Under the pieces are notes generated by a model. That model saw only the letters and a program-made list of their open reading frames with translations, searched no databases and was not told where the DNA came from. From the NCBI RefSeq assembly GCF_029626225.1, contig NZ_JARUBP010000001.1, forward strand, positions 4,216,001-4,280,000: a stretch of 64,000 nucleotides of DNA. Direction: 5' to 3'. Below, in pieces: positions 1 through 9,598 of the stretch; within the stretch, counting starts at the first letter, position 1; every line of letters starts with the position of its first letter. This DNA comes from Asanoa sp. WMMD1127. Lineage in GTDB: Bacteria > Actinomycetota > Actinomycetes > Mycobacteriales > Micromonosporaceae. A program made the position numbers and the translations under genes.

Positions 1-355
1 CTTTTCCCGGCCGTAGCCCGGCCGCGTGCTGGTGCGCACGCACGACGGTCGAGTCCACCGCGGCGACGAGCCAGTCCATCTCCCCGGCGGCGTCCGCGTC
101 GGCCTGCACCGCCGTCAGCAACCGTTGCCACGTGCCGTCGAGAGTCCAGCGGCGAAACCGCGAGTACGCGCCTTTCCACGACCCGAACTCGGTCGGCAGG
201 TCCCGCCACGGTGACCCGGTGCGGTATTTCCACGCGATCGCCTCGATCACCTCACGGTGATCCGCCCACCGGCCACCGCGCTGCGGCGACCGGTCCGGCA
301 GATACGGCTCCAACCGCGCCCACATGTCATCAGTGATCCATCGACGAACCGGCAC
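1..355 (-). CDS. IS5-family transposase, N-terminal part
   Basis: Reading leftwards from a GTG at 355, the protein begins VPVRRWITDDMWARLEPYLP, followed by a GRWADHREVIEAIAWKYRTG segment and SPWRDLPTEFGSWKG. These are the usual N-terminal signatures of actinobacterial IS5 transposases of the DUF4096/DDE type. The first catalytic Asp is visible in the AAVDSTVVRAHQH segment near residue 105. The gene runs off the window at position 1, so the rest of the DDE domain is not visible. It would cut and rejoin the element's ends. The 5' end overlaps the interrupted XRE gene (330-737), which lies on the same strand in another frame. An ATG near 324 is a possible alternative start. Confidence 0.85.
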   Translation of the reverse strand, partial: MPVRRWITDDMWARLEPYLPDRSPQRGGRWADHREVIEAIAWKYRTGSPWRDLPTEFGSWKGAYSRFRRWTLDGTWQRLLTAVQADADAAGEMDWLVAAVDSTVVRAHQHAAGLRPGK

Positions 356-392
356 CCTGGACCAACGAGTCAGTGATCCGAGAGACGCGCCC
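1..392 (-). mobile_element. IS5-family insertion sequence, left part only
   Basis: The transposase reading frame enters from the left window edge, and its 5' end lies at 355. Between 355 and the probable element end at 392 is a short leader. The outer end, read into the element, is GGGCGCGTCTCTCGGATCA, preceded by TA inside a CTAG (392-395). IS5 elements of the IS427 group duplicate TA or CTAG-type targets, so I place the boundary there. The other end is outside the window, so the inverted repeat and the duplicated target cannot be confirmed. Confidence 0.7.
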
Positions 393-737
393 TAGTTGGC
401 CGTCGAAGGCGTAGGGGAGGGTGGGCGGCAGGGTTCGCAGGAGTGGGCGGTTCAGTTGGAGCTCCGCTTCCACCTGGGATTCGTCCTGTTCGGCTGCGGC
501 TATGCCGGCGTCCAGATCGGCGTCGCGTTGTTCGACCTGGACGGTCAGTTGCAGGTCGAGGGCGTCGAAGAGGCGGTCCAGCAACGCCGTGGTGGGGGAG
601 AGGTGGCCCTGCTCCACTCGGGACAGGTGTTGCTGGGTCGTGCCCGCTCGTCTGGCCAGCTGCGCCTGGGTCAGGGCCGCCCGCTCGCGTTCCGTGCGGA
701 GCAGCGGGCCGATCGCGGTGGCCAGGCCGAAGGTCAT
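330..737 (-). pseudogene. XRE-family helix-turn-helix regulator, 3' end replaced by IS sequence
   Basis: The 135-codon frame starts at ATG 737 (MTFGLATAIGPLLRTERERA). It has a clear XRE helix-turn-helix at about residues 12-65 (TQAQLARRAGTTQQHLSRVE) with the usual TALLDRLFDALDLQL continuation. Host-like sequence continues to about YAFDGQL. From about position 392 the frame enters the insertion element and ends in an unrelated 20-residue tail with a stop at 330. Relatives I remember continue well beyond this point, so the gene is probably truncated by the insertion. DNA binding may survive. It is divergent from eda, with about 70 bp between the starts, so it could originally have controlled eda or itself. 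Confidence 0.75.
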
Positions 738-810
738 GGGATTGATGATGGTCGAGGGGTACGACAAGAAAGTTCGACCGCCGACCGGAAGTGACAGTAG
801 TTTGGTGGCC

Positions 811-1440
811 ATGACGTCGATCTCCCGGGAGCTGCTCGGGGTCAGTCCGGTCATTCCTGTGGTGGTGGTCGACGGGGCGGCGGATGCGGTGCCCATCGCC
901 GAGGCGCTGTTGCGTGGCGGGGTCGGCATCATCGAGATCACCCTGCGCACACCGGGCGCGCTCGCGGGGCTCGCGGCGGTCGCCAAGGCGCTGCCGGAGA
1001 TGCGGGTCGGCGCGGGCACCGTCGTCACCCCCGACCAGGTTGCCGCCGCCCAGGAGGCAGGCGCGACCTTTCTGGTCAGCCCGGGCGCCACCGACACGCT
1101 CATCGACGCCGCCATGAACACCGCACTCCCGTTCCTGCCCGGGGCCGGCACGGTCAGCGAGATGCTCGCGCTGCGGGAGCGCGGGCTCGACACGCTCAAG
1201 TTTTTCCCGGCGGAGGCGAGCGGCGGGCGCGCCTACCTGTCGTCGGTTGCCGGGCCGCTGCCTGACCTGGCCTTCTGCCCGACCGGTGGGGTCTCGGCCG
1301 AGACCGCGGCGGCCTGGTTGGCGTTGCCCAACGTGGGGTGCGTGGGCGGGTCCTGGCTGACCCCGAAGGACGCCGTACGCGCACAGGACTGGGACCGCAT
1401 CGCCCGGCTCGCTCAGGAAACGGTGACCTTGCGGGGGTAA
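811..1440 (+). CDS. eda: 2-dehydro-3-deoxyphosphogluconate (KDPG) aldolase
   Basis: This 209-residue protein is a standard-length class I KDPG/KHG aldolase, a cytosolic TIM barrel that splits KDPG into pyruvate and glyceraldehyde 3-phosphate in the Entner-Doudoroff and uronate pathways. The Schiff-base lysine is K130 in DTLKFFPAEASGG, and the general base is E42 in GIIEITLRTP. The phosphate-binding FCPTGGVS segment is also present. I chose ATG 811; GTG 805 is a weak alternative. No strong ribosome site is visible. No edd is adjacent, so it may serve uronate or galactonate breakdown. It is divergent from the truncated XRE gene, and the SARP-type regulator follows 32 bp downstream, so the two may be cotranscribed. 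Confidence 0.93.
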   Translation: MTSISRELLGVSPVIPVVVVDGAADAVPIAEALLRGGVGIIEITLRTPGALAGLAAVAKALPEMRVGAGTVVTPDQVAAAQEAGATFLVSPGATDTLIDAAMNTALPFLPGAGTVSEMLALRERGLDTLKFFPAEASGGRAYLSSVAGPLPDLAFCPTGGVSAETAAAWLALPNVGCVGGSWLTPKDAVRAQDWDRIARLAQETVTLRG

Positions 1441-1472
1441 AACCGGTCGCACGCATGGGGGAGAGTAGAAGC

Positions 1473-4400
1473 GTGCACGTGGGGATTCTCGGCCCGTTGG
1501 CGGTCACCGACGACGGGCGGGCGGTCGAGGTCGGCGGCGCTCGGTTGCGGGCGCTGCTGACGCGGCTCGCCCTCGACCCCGGGCGGCCCGTGGGCACCGA
1601 GGCGTTGGCCGACGCGGTCTGGGGCGACGCCCAGCCCGCCGACCTGGCCAACGCGCTGCAGTCGCTGGTGTCACGCCTGCGTCGCACGGTGCCGGGGATC
1701 CCGGTGTTGCTGGGGCCGGGCGGCTACCGGCTGGACCTGCCGACCGAGTCGGTCGACGCCGAGCGGTTCACCGCGCTCGCCCGCGACGGGCGTGACGCGC
1801 TGCACGGCGGCGACCCCGAGAAGGCGGCCGGGCTGTTGCGCGACGCGCTGGCGCTGTGGCGGGGGCCGGCGCTGGCCGACGTCGGCGATGCCGCGTTCGC
1901 GGTCGCGCCGGTGGCCCGGCTCGAGGAGTTGCGGCTGGCCGCCGTCGAGGACCGGATCGACGCGGACCTGCGGCTCGCCGGGGCGGCCCATCTGGTCGCC
2001 GAGCTCGACGAGCTGGCGGCGGCCCATCCGCTGCGCGAGCGCCTCTGGGCGCTGCGGCTGCGGGCGCTGGCCGCGGCGGGGCGGCCGGCGGAGGCGCTGG
2101 CGGCCTACGAGGAGTTCCGGCAGCGGCTCGCCGACGAGCTCGGCGCCGACCCGTCGGCCGAGCTGCGCGAGGTGCACCTGGCCGTCCTGCGCGGCGCCGA
2201 CAAGCCCAAGGTCGGGCCGCGCGGCAACCTGCGGGCCGCGCTCACCAGCTTCGTGGGGCGGGCGACCGAGCTGCGCCGGGTCGCGCGGCTGCTCGCCGAG
2301 GGGCGGCTCGTCACGCTGGTCGGTCCCGGCGGCGCGGGCAAGACCCGGCTGGCCACCGTGGCGGCCGACGCGCTGGGGGCCGAGGAGACCTGGATGGTCG
2401 AGCTCGCGCCGGTCACCGATCCGGCCGACGTGCCGCAGGCCGCGCTCGTCACGATCGACGGGCGGGCCGCCGGGTTCACCGAGCCGAGCCGGCGTCAGGC
2501 CAACCGGGACGCGTTGACCCGGCTGGTGGAGGCGCTCGCGACGAGTGACGCGCTGGTCGTGCTCGACAACTGCGAACACGTCATCGACGCCGCCGCGCGG
2601 CTGGCCGACGAGCTGCTCGCCCGGTGCCCCCGGCTGCGCGTGCTGGCCACGTCCCGCGAGCCGCTCGGGATCACCGGCGAGGCCCTCTGCCCGTTGCCGC
2701 CACTCGGGTTGCCGGAGCGGGCCGCGGTCGACCCGGCCGAGGTCGAGGCGTACCCGTCGATCCAGCTCTTCCGTGACCGCGCCGCGGCCGTGCGGCCCGA
2801 CTTCGCGGTGACCGCCGACAACGTCGGTGACGTAGTGGAGATCTGCCGGCGGCTCGACGGTCTGCCGCTGGCGATCGAGCTGGCCGCGGCCCGCCTGCGC
2901 ACGCTGTCGACCGCGCAGGTCGCGGCCCGGCTCGACGACCGGTTCCGGCTGCTCACCGGTGGCAGCCGCACGGCGCTGGAGCGGCACCGCACCCTGCGCG
3001 CGGTCGTCGCCTGGAGCTGGGAACTGCTGACCGACGACGAGCGCCGGCTGATCGAGCGGCTCGCGGTCTTCCCGTCGACGATCACCGCGGAGAGCGCGGC
3101 CGGGGTGGCCGCCCCCGAGGTGCCGGTGGACGTGGTCGCCGACCTGCTCGCCGCGCTGGTCGACAAGTCGCTGCTGCAGCTCGTCGGCGACGGCCGGTTC
3201 CGCATGCTCGAGACCATCCGGGAGTACGGCCTGGAGCGGCTGATCGAGACCGGCGACGCCCCGCGGTGGCGGGCGGCGCACGCGGCCTGGTTCCTGGCGC
3301 GGGCCGAGCTGATCGACCCGCACCTGCGCACCCGCGACCAGCTCCACTGGCTCGACCAGTTCGACGCGGACCGGGCCAACATCATCGGGGCGCTGCACTA
3401 CGCTGCCGAGATCGACGACGCCGACACCGCGATCCGGCTCGCCGCAGCGCTGACCATGCCGCTCACGATCCGGGGCGACCACGAGCAGGCCGTGGCGCTG
3501 CTCGGTCGGGCGCTGGCCGCGCAGGGTCCCGCGCCGGCCGGCCACCGGGCCGTGGTGACCGCCATGCACCTGCTCAACCAGATGTTCAGCGGCGCCTGGC
3601 CGGGCGAGCAGGCGATCCAGGACCTGGTCATCCTGGTGCGGGCGGCGCCGCCCGGAACCCACCCGTTCCTGCCGGTGATCGAGCCGATCATGACGTTGTT
3701 CAACGAGGAGACCGAGCGCGGGCTGGCGGCGGTGGCCGAGGGGCTGGACGACGCCGACCCGTTCACCCGGGGCCTGCTGCTCTCGTTGCGCGGCAGCATC
3801 AAGGAAAACGACGGCGACGCCGACGGCATGCTGGAGGACCTCCTCGCGGCGGCCGAGATCCAGCGCGAGATCGGGGAGCGGTGGAGCCTCGGCATGACCC
3901 TCGGCTCGCTCTCGGACGCGCTGTCGAAACGCGGGGACCTGGCCGGGGCGACCGCGGCGATGGAGGAGGCGACGCGGCTGGCCGCCGAGCTCAACGCCCG
4001 TGACGACGCGGGCTTCCAGCGCATCTGGCTGGCCAGCCTGCGGGCCCAGGGCGGCGACGTCGAAGGAGCCCGGGCGGACCTCGCGCGGTTCCTGGCCGAG
4101 CTGCCCCGCCACGGGCAGGCCAACCGCACCGGCGCGTTCATCGTGATGATCCTCGGGGAGTTCGACCGGCATGAGGGCAAGCTCGCCGAGGCCATGGAGC
4201 GCTATCGGGAGGCCCAGCGGATGCAGGACGCCGCTCTGCTGGTGGCACCCCAGTTCCCCGGCATGCTGCGCGGCTTCGAGGCCCACGTCGCCATCGCAGA
4301 GGGGCGCTACGCGGACGCGCGCTCGCTGATCAGCTCCGGCATCGCGCATGCCATGCAGGGCAAGGACATGCCGGTCATCGCGCTGGTCGGCGTCGCAACC

Positions 4401-4706
4401 GTGTCGCTGCGCGCGGCGTTGGGCCGCTTCGAGAGCGCGGCGGAGACGCTCGGCGCCACCGACTCGCTGCGGGGCAGCCCCGACCTGTCCAACTACGACG
4501 CCATGTCGCTGGCCCAGGTGCTCCGGGACCGGCTCGGTGACGAGACCTACGACAGCGCGTACGCCCGGGGTCGTGGTCTGAGCCGGGCCGACGCGCTCGC
4601 GCTCGTCGACCCGGCTCACGACGAGATCCCGTCAGACGCGGCGCCGATAGAACCGGACGGCCAGCGGGGCGAAGACCAGGATGATCCCGACCGACCAGAG
4701 CAGTGA
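1473..4706 (+). CDS. SARP/BTAD-type transcriptional regulator with NB-ARC ATPase and TPR-like C-terminus
   Basis: The 1077-residue protein has an OmpR-like winged helix (about 1-95), a bacterial transcriptional activation domain (about 100-245) and an AAA/NB-ARC ATPase. Walker A is GPGGAGKT (284-291) and Walker B ends at D365 in VVLDNCEHV. A long helical, TPR-like tail follows from about 620. This is the AfsR-like architecture that usually activates secondary metabolism or a neighbouring transporter. The GTG at 1473 is preferred because GGGGAGAG lies 7 bp upstream and the product then begins VHVGILGPL, as relatives do. The last 75 bp (4632-4706) overlap antisense the end of the DrrB-like gene. 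The tail beyond HDEIPSD is probably not conserved. No biosynthetic cluster is visible, so the target is unknown. Confidence 0.88.
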   Translation: MHVGILGPLAVTDDGRAVEVGGARLRALLTRLALDPGRPVGTEALADAVWGDAQPADLANALQSLVSRLRRTVPGIPVLLGPGGYRLDLPTESVDAERFTALARDGRDALHGGDPEKAAGLLRDALALWRGPALADVGDAAFAVAPVARLEELRLAAVEDRIDADLRLAGAAHLVAELDELAAAHPLRERLWALRLRALAAAGRPAEALAAYEEFRQRLADELGADPSAELREVHLAVLRGADKPKVGPRGNLRAALTSFVGRATELRRVARLLAEGRLVTLVGPGGAGKTRLATVAADALGAEETWMVELAPVTDPADVPQAALVTIDGRAAGFTEPSRRQANRDALTRLVEALATSDALVVLDNCEHVIDAAARLADELLARCPRLRVLATSREPLGITGEALCPLPPLGLPERAAVDPAEVEAYPSIQLFRDRAAAVRPDFAVTADNVGDVVEICRRLDGLPLAIELAAARLRTLSTAQVAARLDDRFRLLTGGSRTALERHRTLRAVVAWSWELLTDDERRLIERLAVFPSTITAESAAGVAAPEVPVDVVADLLAALVDKSLLQLVGDGRFRMLETIREYGLERLIETGDAPRWRAAHAAWFLARAELIDPHLRTRDQLHWLDQFDADRANIIGALHYAAEIDDADTAIRLAAALTMPLTIRGDHEQAVALLGRALAAQGPAPAGHRAVVTAMHLLNQMFSGAWPGEQAIQDLVILVRAAPPGTHPFLPVIEPIMTLFNEETERGLAAVAEGLDDADPFTRGLLLSLRGSIKENDGDADGMLEDLLAAAEIQREIGERWSLGMTLGSLSDALSKRGDLAGATAAMEEATRLAAELNARDDAGFQRIWLASLRAQGGDVEGARADLARFLAELPRHGQANRTGAFIVMILGEFDRHEGKLAEAMERYREAQRMQDAALLVAPQFPGMLRGFEAHVAIAEGRYADARSLISSGIAHAMQGKDMPVIALVGVATVSLRAALGRFESAAETLGATDSLRGSPDLSNYDAMSLAQVLRDRLGDETYDSAYARGRGLSRADALALVDPAHDEIPSDAAPIEPDGQRGEDQDDPDRPEQ

Positions 4707-5459
4707 CTTGGTCACGGTGTCGCCGATCGGGCCGCCGGTGGTCAGCGCCCGGGCCGCGTCCATCACGTCGGCGACCGGGTTGATCTTCACCCAGGCCTGC
4801 AGCCAGCCGGGCAGGGTGTCGGTCGGCACCATCATGTTGGTGCCGAAGGTGAGCGGGAAGAGCACGAGGAAGGCCGTGCCCTGCACCGCGCCCGGTTCGC
4901 GCATGATCACGCCGAGCAGCACGAAGATCCAGCTGACCGCCGAGGCGAAGAAGATCACCAGGAGGCAGGCGCCGAGCGCGGAGAGCGGATCGGTGCCGAA
5001 CCGGAAGCCGATGATCGAGCCGAACGAGATCAGCACGACGATCGAGACGACGTAGCGGACCAGGTCGCCGAGCACCGAGCCGATCAGCGGCGCCGACCGG
5101 GCGATCGGCAGGCTGCGGAACCGGTCGAAGACGCCCTTCTTCACGTCGGTGTTGAGCGACAGGCCGGTCGAGACCGCGGCGAAGAGCACCGACTGGACCA
5201 TGATCGCGGGCAGCAGGAACTCGAGGTACGCGGTCTGCGAGCCGGCGATGGCGCCGCCCAGCAGGTACACGAAGATCACCACGAACATCACCGGCTGGAG
5301 GGTGACGTCGAGCAGCTGCTCCGGGGTGCGGATCGTCTTGACCAGGCTGCGCCGGGCCAGCGCCAGGCTGTGCCGGACCAGCCGGAACGCGCCCGACCGG
5401 GGCGGGGCCGACGGCGGGGTGCTGGTGAGCGCGGGACTGCGTTCGATCGTCGTGGTCAT
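4632..5459 (-). CDS. ABC-2 type permease, DrrB family
   Basis: This 275-residue membrane protein has about six hydrophobic segments and the ABC-2/DrrB pattern, with GVFDRFRSLPIARSAPLIG after the second or third helix and a PTDTLPGWLQAWVKINPV stretch near the C-terminus. With the adjacent ATPase it should form an exporter for hydrophobic drugs, antibiotics or lipids. The start at 5459 overlaps the ATPase stop by 4 bp (ATGA), so the two genes are translationally coupled. Its 3' end overlaps the convergent SARP gene by 75 bp. The substrate cannot be read from the sequence. Confidence 0.92.
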   Translation of the reverse strand: MTTTIERSPALTSTPPSAPPRSGAFRLVRHSLALARRSLVKTIRTPEQLLDVTLQPVMFVVIFVYLLGGAIAGSQTAYLEFLLPAIMVQSVLFAAVSTGLSLNTDVKKGVFDRFRSLPIARSAPLIGSVLGDLVRYVVSIVVLISFGSIIGFRFGTDPLSALGACLLVIFFASAVSWIFVLLGVIMREPGAVQGTAFLVLFPLTFGTNMMVPTDTLPGWLQAWVKINPVADVMDAARALTTGGPIGDTVTKSLLWSVGIILVFAPLAVRFYRRRV

Positions 5460-6400
5460 GCCGCCACCTCCGCGGGCTTGCCGGTCAGCGTGAAGAACAC
5501 CTCGTCGAGGCTGGGCAGGCGCAGGGACAGCTCCATCACGCCGATCCCGGCCTCCTCGATCCGGCGCACGGCGACGGGGAACGCTCGGTCGTCGTCCACC
5601 GGCACGGTGAGCACACCGCGGCCAGGCGACTCCGCCTCCCGCCCGGCGACCGCCGCGAGGATGGTGGCCACCTCGCCCAGCCGGCCCGGGTCGATCGGCC
5701 GCACCAGGATCGTCTGACCGCCGGCGATCTGCTTGAGCTGGGCCGGCGTGCCGTGGGCGATCACCTTGCCGTGGTCGATCACCGAGATCTCGTCGGCAAG
5801 CGCGTCGGCCTCCTCCAGGTACTGCGTGGTGAGCAGCACCGTCGAGCCGTCGCCGACCAGCGAGCGGACGACACCCCACATGTCCTCGCGCTTGGCCGGG
5901 TCGAGTCCCGTGGTCGGCTCGTCGAGGTAGATCACCGACGGCCGGCCGACGAGGCTCGCGGCGAGGTCGAGGCGGCGGCGCATGCCACCCGAGTACGTCT
6001 TGGCCGGCCGGTTGGCCGCCTCGGTCAGGTCGAACCACTCCAGCAGCTCCGCCGCGCGTACCTTGGCGTCCTTGCGCCGCAGGTCGAGCAGCTCGCCGAT
6101 CAGCACCAGGTTCTGCGTGCCGGTCAGGTCCTCGTCGACCGACGCGTACTGCCCGGTCAGGCCGATCATGCGGCGCACCGCAGCCGCGTCGCGCAGCACG
6201 TCGTGCCCGCCGACCGTCGCCCGCCCCTCGTCGGGCCGGAGCAGCGTGGCCAGGATGCGCACCGCGGTCGTCTTGCCGGCCCCGTTGGGTCCGAGCACCC
6301 CCAGTACCGTCCCCTGCTCGGCGGCCAGGTCGATCCCGGCCAGGGCGGTGGTCCTACCGAACCGCTTGACCAGGCCCTCCGCCTGGAAAGCGAGGCTCAT
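5456..6400 (-). CDS. ABC transporter ATP-binding protein, DrrA family
   Basis: This 314-residue ATPase has Walker A GPNGAGKTT (37-45), signature YSGGMRRRLDLA, Walker B VIYLDEPTTGLDP, and a switch region TTQYLEEAD with Gln in place of the usual His. That Gln and the roughly 90-residue C-terminal DrrA-type domain place it in the daunorubicin-resistance (DrrA) exporter branch. The ATG at 6400 has AGGGGG 9 bp upstream on the minus strand. It is the first gene of a two-gene operon with the permease. The intergenic region 6401-6565 separates it from the divergent MoxR/VWA operon and presumably holds both promoters. Confidence 0.94.
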   Translation of the reverse strand: MSLAFQAEGLVKRFGRTTALAGIDLAAEQGTVLGVLGPNGAGKTTAVRILATLLRPDEGRATVGGHDVLRDAAAVRRMIGLTGQYASVDEDLTGTQNLVLIGELLDLRRKDAKVRAAELLEWFDLTEAANRPAKTYSGGMRRRLDLAASLVGRPSVIYLDEPTTGLDPAKREDMWGVVRSLVGDGSTVLLTTQYLEEADALADEISVIDHGKVIAHGTPAQLKQIAGGQTILVRPIDPGRLGEVATILAAVAGREAESPGRGVLTVPVDDDRAFPVAVRRIEEAGIGVMELSLRLPSLDEVFFTLTGKPAEVAA

Positions 6401-6565
6401 CGCGTTCCCCCTAGGTCGTTTCTCACGGCCACCACGGTGCCGGGGGCCGCTGGCACGGCGCGCACACGGCGCTGGCATCGCCCTGTCAGCGCTCACCGCA
6501 CGTTCGGTCGGCTTTCGGTGCCGGCTGGTCCCATGGACCTCACGACAACGACCGGAGGGGTTTCC

Positions 6566-6753
6566 ATGAACAAGCGGATCGTGCTGGGGGTCACCTTCGC
6601 CGCCGCGGCGGCCGGCGCCGCGCTGGCCGGCGGCGTCGCCTACGCGAACGACGGTGACGGGGCCGACCTGCGCATCAGCTACGAGCAGGTGCAGGACACG
6701 CAGCAGCGGGACTGCCCGGAGAAGGGCGGCGCCACCACGCCCGAGGCGGACCT

Positions 6754-6757
<4 letters not shown>
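6566..6757 (+). CDS. small secreted protein of unknown function
   Basis: This 63-residue protein starts at ATG 6566 with an excellent GGAGGGG 6 bp upstream. Residues 1-27 form a signal peptide (MNKRIVLGVTF, an Ala-rich core, cleavage near VAYAND). The mature part is only about 35 residues, acidic and polar, with one Cys. I do not recognise a family. Its stop overlaps the GTG of the moxR gene by 4 bp, so it is the first gene of the envelope operon. It could be an exported signal sensed by the operon's histidine kinase, or simply a small secreted protein. This is inference. Confidence 0.75.
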
Positions 6758-7715
<958 letters not shown>

Positions 7716-7719
<4 letters not shown>

Positions 7720-8642
7720 CGGCGAGCATCCACCAGCTGGCCCCCGAACGCCGGCTGCGGCGGCTCGAGCTGCTGGTCACCCGCCGGCTCGACGGGCTGC
7801 TCCAGGGCCAGTATCTCGGCCTGCTGCCGGGCCCTGGGTCGGAGTTCGCAGGGTCGCGGGAGTACCGGCCGGGTGAGGACGAGGTGCGCTGGATGGACTG
7901 GGCCGTCACGGCTCGGACCAACGTGCCGCACGTGCGGGAGGTCGACGCCGATCGGGAGCTGACCACCTGGGTGCTGGTCGACGGTTCGGCCAGCATGGAC
8001 TTCGGCACCGCCGAGGTGGAGAAGCGCGAGCTGGCCGTGGCGGCCGTGGCGGCGGTCGGCTTCCTCACCTCCGGCCTCGGCAACCGGCTCGGCGCGCGTC
8101 TGGTCGGCGGCAACCGACGGGTGTTCCCGGCCCGCACCGGCCGCAACCACCTGCGCGCGGTGCTCCGGGCCCTCTTCGACGCCCCACGCGTCCCCGCCGG
8201 CGACCCGCCGACGCTCGCGGACGGGCTGGCCGGCCTGGCCCGGGCCGCCCGCCGGCGGGGCCTGGTCGTCGTGGTGTCCGACTTCCTCGACGAGTCCGAC
8301 TGGGCGGTCGAGCTGCGCCGCCTGGCCGCCCGGCACCAGGTGCTCGCCGTCGAGGTCGCCGACCCGCGCGAGCTGGAAATGCCGGACGTCGGCCTGATCA
8401 CGCTGGTCGACACCGAGACCGGCCGCCGGCGCGAGGTCTCCACCTCGAGCCGGAAGCTGCGGGCGGACTACGCACAGGCGGCCGCGGCCGAGCGGGCCAC
8501 CGTGCGAGCGGCCATCCGGGGCGCGGGCGCCACCCACCTTCCACTGCGGACGGACCGCGACTGGATGGCCGACATCGTGCGGCACGTGCTGCTCCAGCGG
8601 CGGCTGGCGGCGGCCGCCCCGCGGCGCGGAGGTGCGGCGTGA
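7716..8642 (+). CDS. DUF58 domain protein (VWA-like partner of MoxR)
   Basis: This 308-residue protein contains the DUF58 hallmark SREYRPGEDEVRWMDWAVTART (about 50-70), followed by a von Willebrand A-like fold with WVLVDGSASMDFGTA as a degenerate metal site (DGSAS). No membrane helix is obvious, so it is probably cytosolic or peripheral. It is expected to be a client of the adjacent MoxR. It is linked by 4-bp overlaps to both neighbours, which implies equimolar, coupled synthesis. Confidence 0.9.
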
Positions 8643-9589
8643 GCTTCCAGAGCCCCTGGCGCCTGCTGTTCCTGCTCGCCGTGGCCGCCCTGCTGGCCGC
8701 CTACGTGATCCTGCGTCGCCGGCGCAGCCGCTACGCCGTGCGGTTCACCAACCTGCGGCTGCTGGACAAGGTCGCACCGGACCGGCCGGCCTGGCGGCGG
8801 CACGTGCCGGCCGGCCTGTTCCTCGCGATGCTCGCGCTGCTCGTGGTCGGGTTCGCCCGGCCGACCGACGAGGTGCGGGTGCCGCGGGAGCGCGCGGTCG
8901 TCATGGTCGCCGTGGACGTGTCGCTGTCGATGACGGCGACCGACGTGGCGCCCGACCGGCTCGCGGCGGCCAAGGAGGCGGCCCGCGGGTTCGTCGGCGG
9001 GCTCCCGGAGACGTTCAGCGTCGGGCTGGTCGGCTTCGCGGGCAGCGCCTCGGTGGCGGTGGCCCCGGTGACCGACCGGGCGGTGCTCGACGCCGGCATC
9101 GAGCGGCTGGCCGAGGGCGGCCAGGGCCGGCAGGGCACCGCGATCGGCGAGGCCATCTACGCCGCCCTGGACGCGGCCGCCGCCGTCGACCCGACGGACC
9201 CGCCGCCGGCCCGGATCGTCGTGCTCTCGGACGGCTCCAACACCGCCGGGCGCGACCCGGGCGAGGCAGCGGCGGCGGCCCAGGCGGCCGGCGTGCCCGT
9301 CGACACGATCGCGTTCGGCACGGCCGAGGGCGTGATCGGGATGGGCGGCGGCCAACAGGCGGTGCCGGTCGACGGCGAGACGTTGGAGGCGGTGGCCGAG
9401 CAGGCGGCCGGCCGCTACCACGAGGCGGGCAGCGCCGACGAGCTGCGCGCGGTCTACGACGACATCAACACCACGGTCGGCTTCACCACCCAGACCCAGG
9501 ACGTCTCCGCCCGGTTCATCGGCATCGCGCTCGTCCTCGCGGCGCTCGCGGCGATCGCCTCGATGGTCTGGTTCGCCCGCCTCCCTTAA
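8639..9589 (+). CDS. membrane-anchored von Willebrand factor A domain protein (BatA-like)
   Basis: This 316-residue protein has two N-terminal membrane helices (about 8-25 and 57-74). A VWA domain follows with an intact MIDAS (D93-V-S95-L-S97), the later IVVLSDGSN loop and the conserved Thr in QGRQGTAIGEAI. A C-terminal helix lies at about 290-312. This is the BatA/YfbK-like layout found with MoxR and DUF58. The GTG at 8639 overlaps the previous stop. Known homologues act in envelope stress or aerotolerance; the ligand here is unknown. Confidence 0.9.
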   Translation: MSFQSPWRLLFLLAVAALLAAYVILRRRRSRYAVRFTNLRLLDKVAPDRPAWRRHVPAGLFLAMLALLVVGFARPTDEVRVPRERAVVMVAVDVSLSMTATDVAPDRLAAAKEAARGFVGGLPETFSVGLVGFAGSASVAVAPVTDRAVLDAGIERLAEGGQGRQGTAIGEAIYAALDAAAAVDPTDPPPARIVVLSDGSNTAGRDPGEAAAAAQAAGVPVDTIAFGTAEGVIGMGGGQQAVPVDGETLEAVAEQAAGRYHEAGSADELRAVYDDINTTVGFTTQTQDVSARFIGIALVLAALAAIASMVWFARLP

Positions 9590-9598
9590 GGAGCAACG

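Noticed and set aside
1671-4619. A 982-codon open frame on the minus strand opposite the SARP regulator
   Set aside because: It is the antisense of a clear domain-containing gene. Such long frames arise from G/C-biased third positions, and the product has no recognisable domain.
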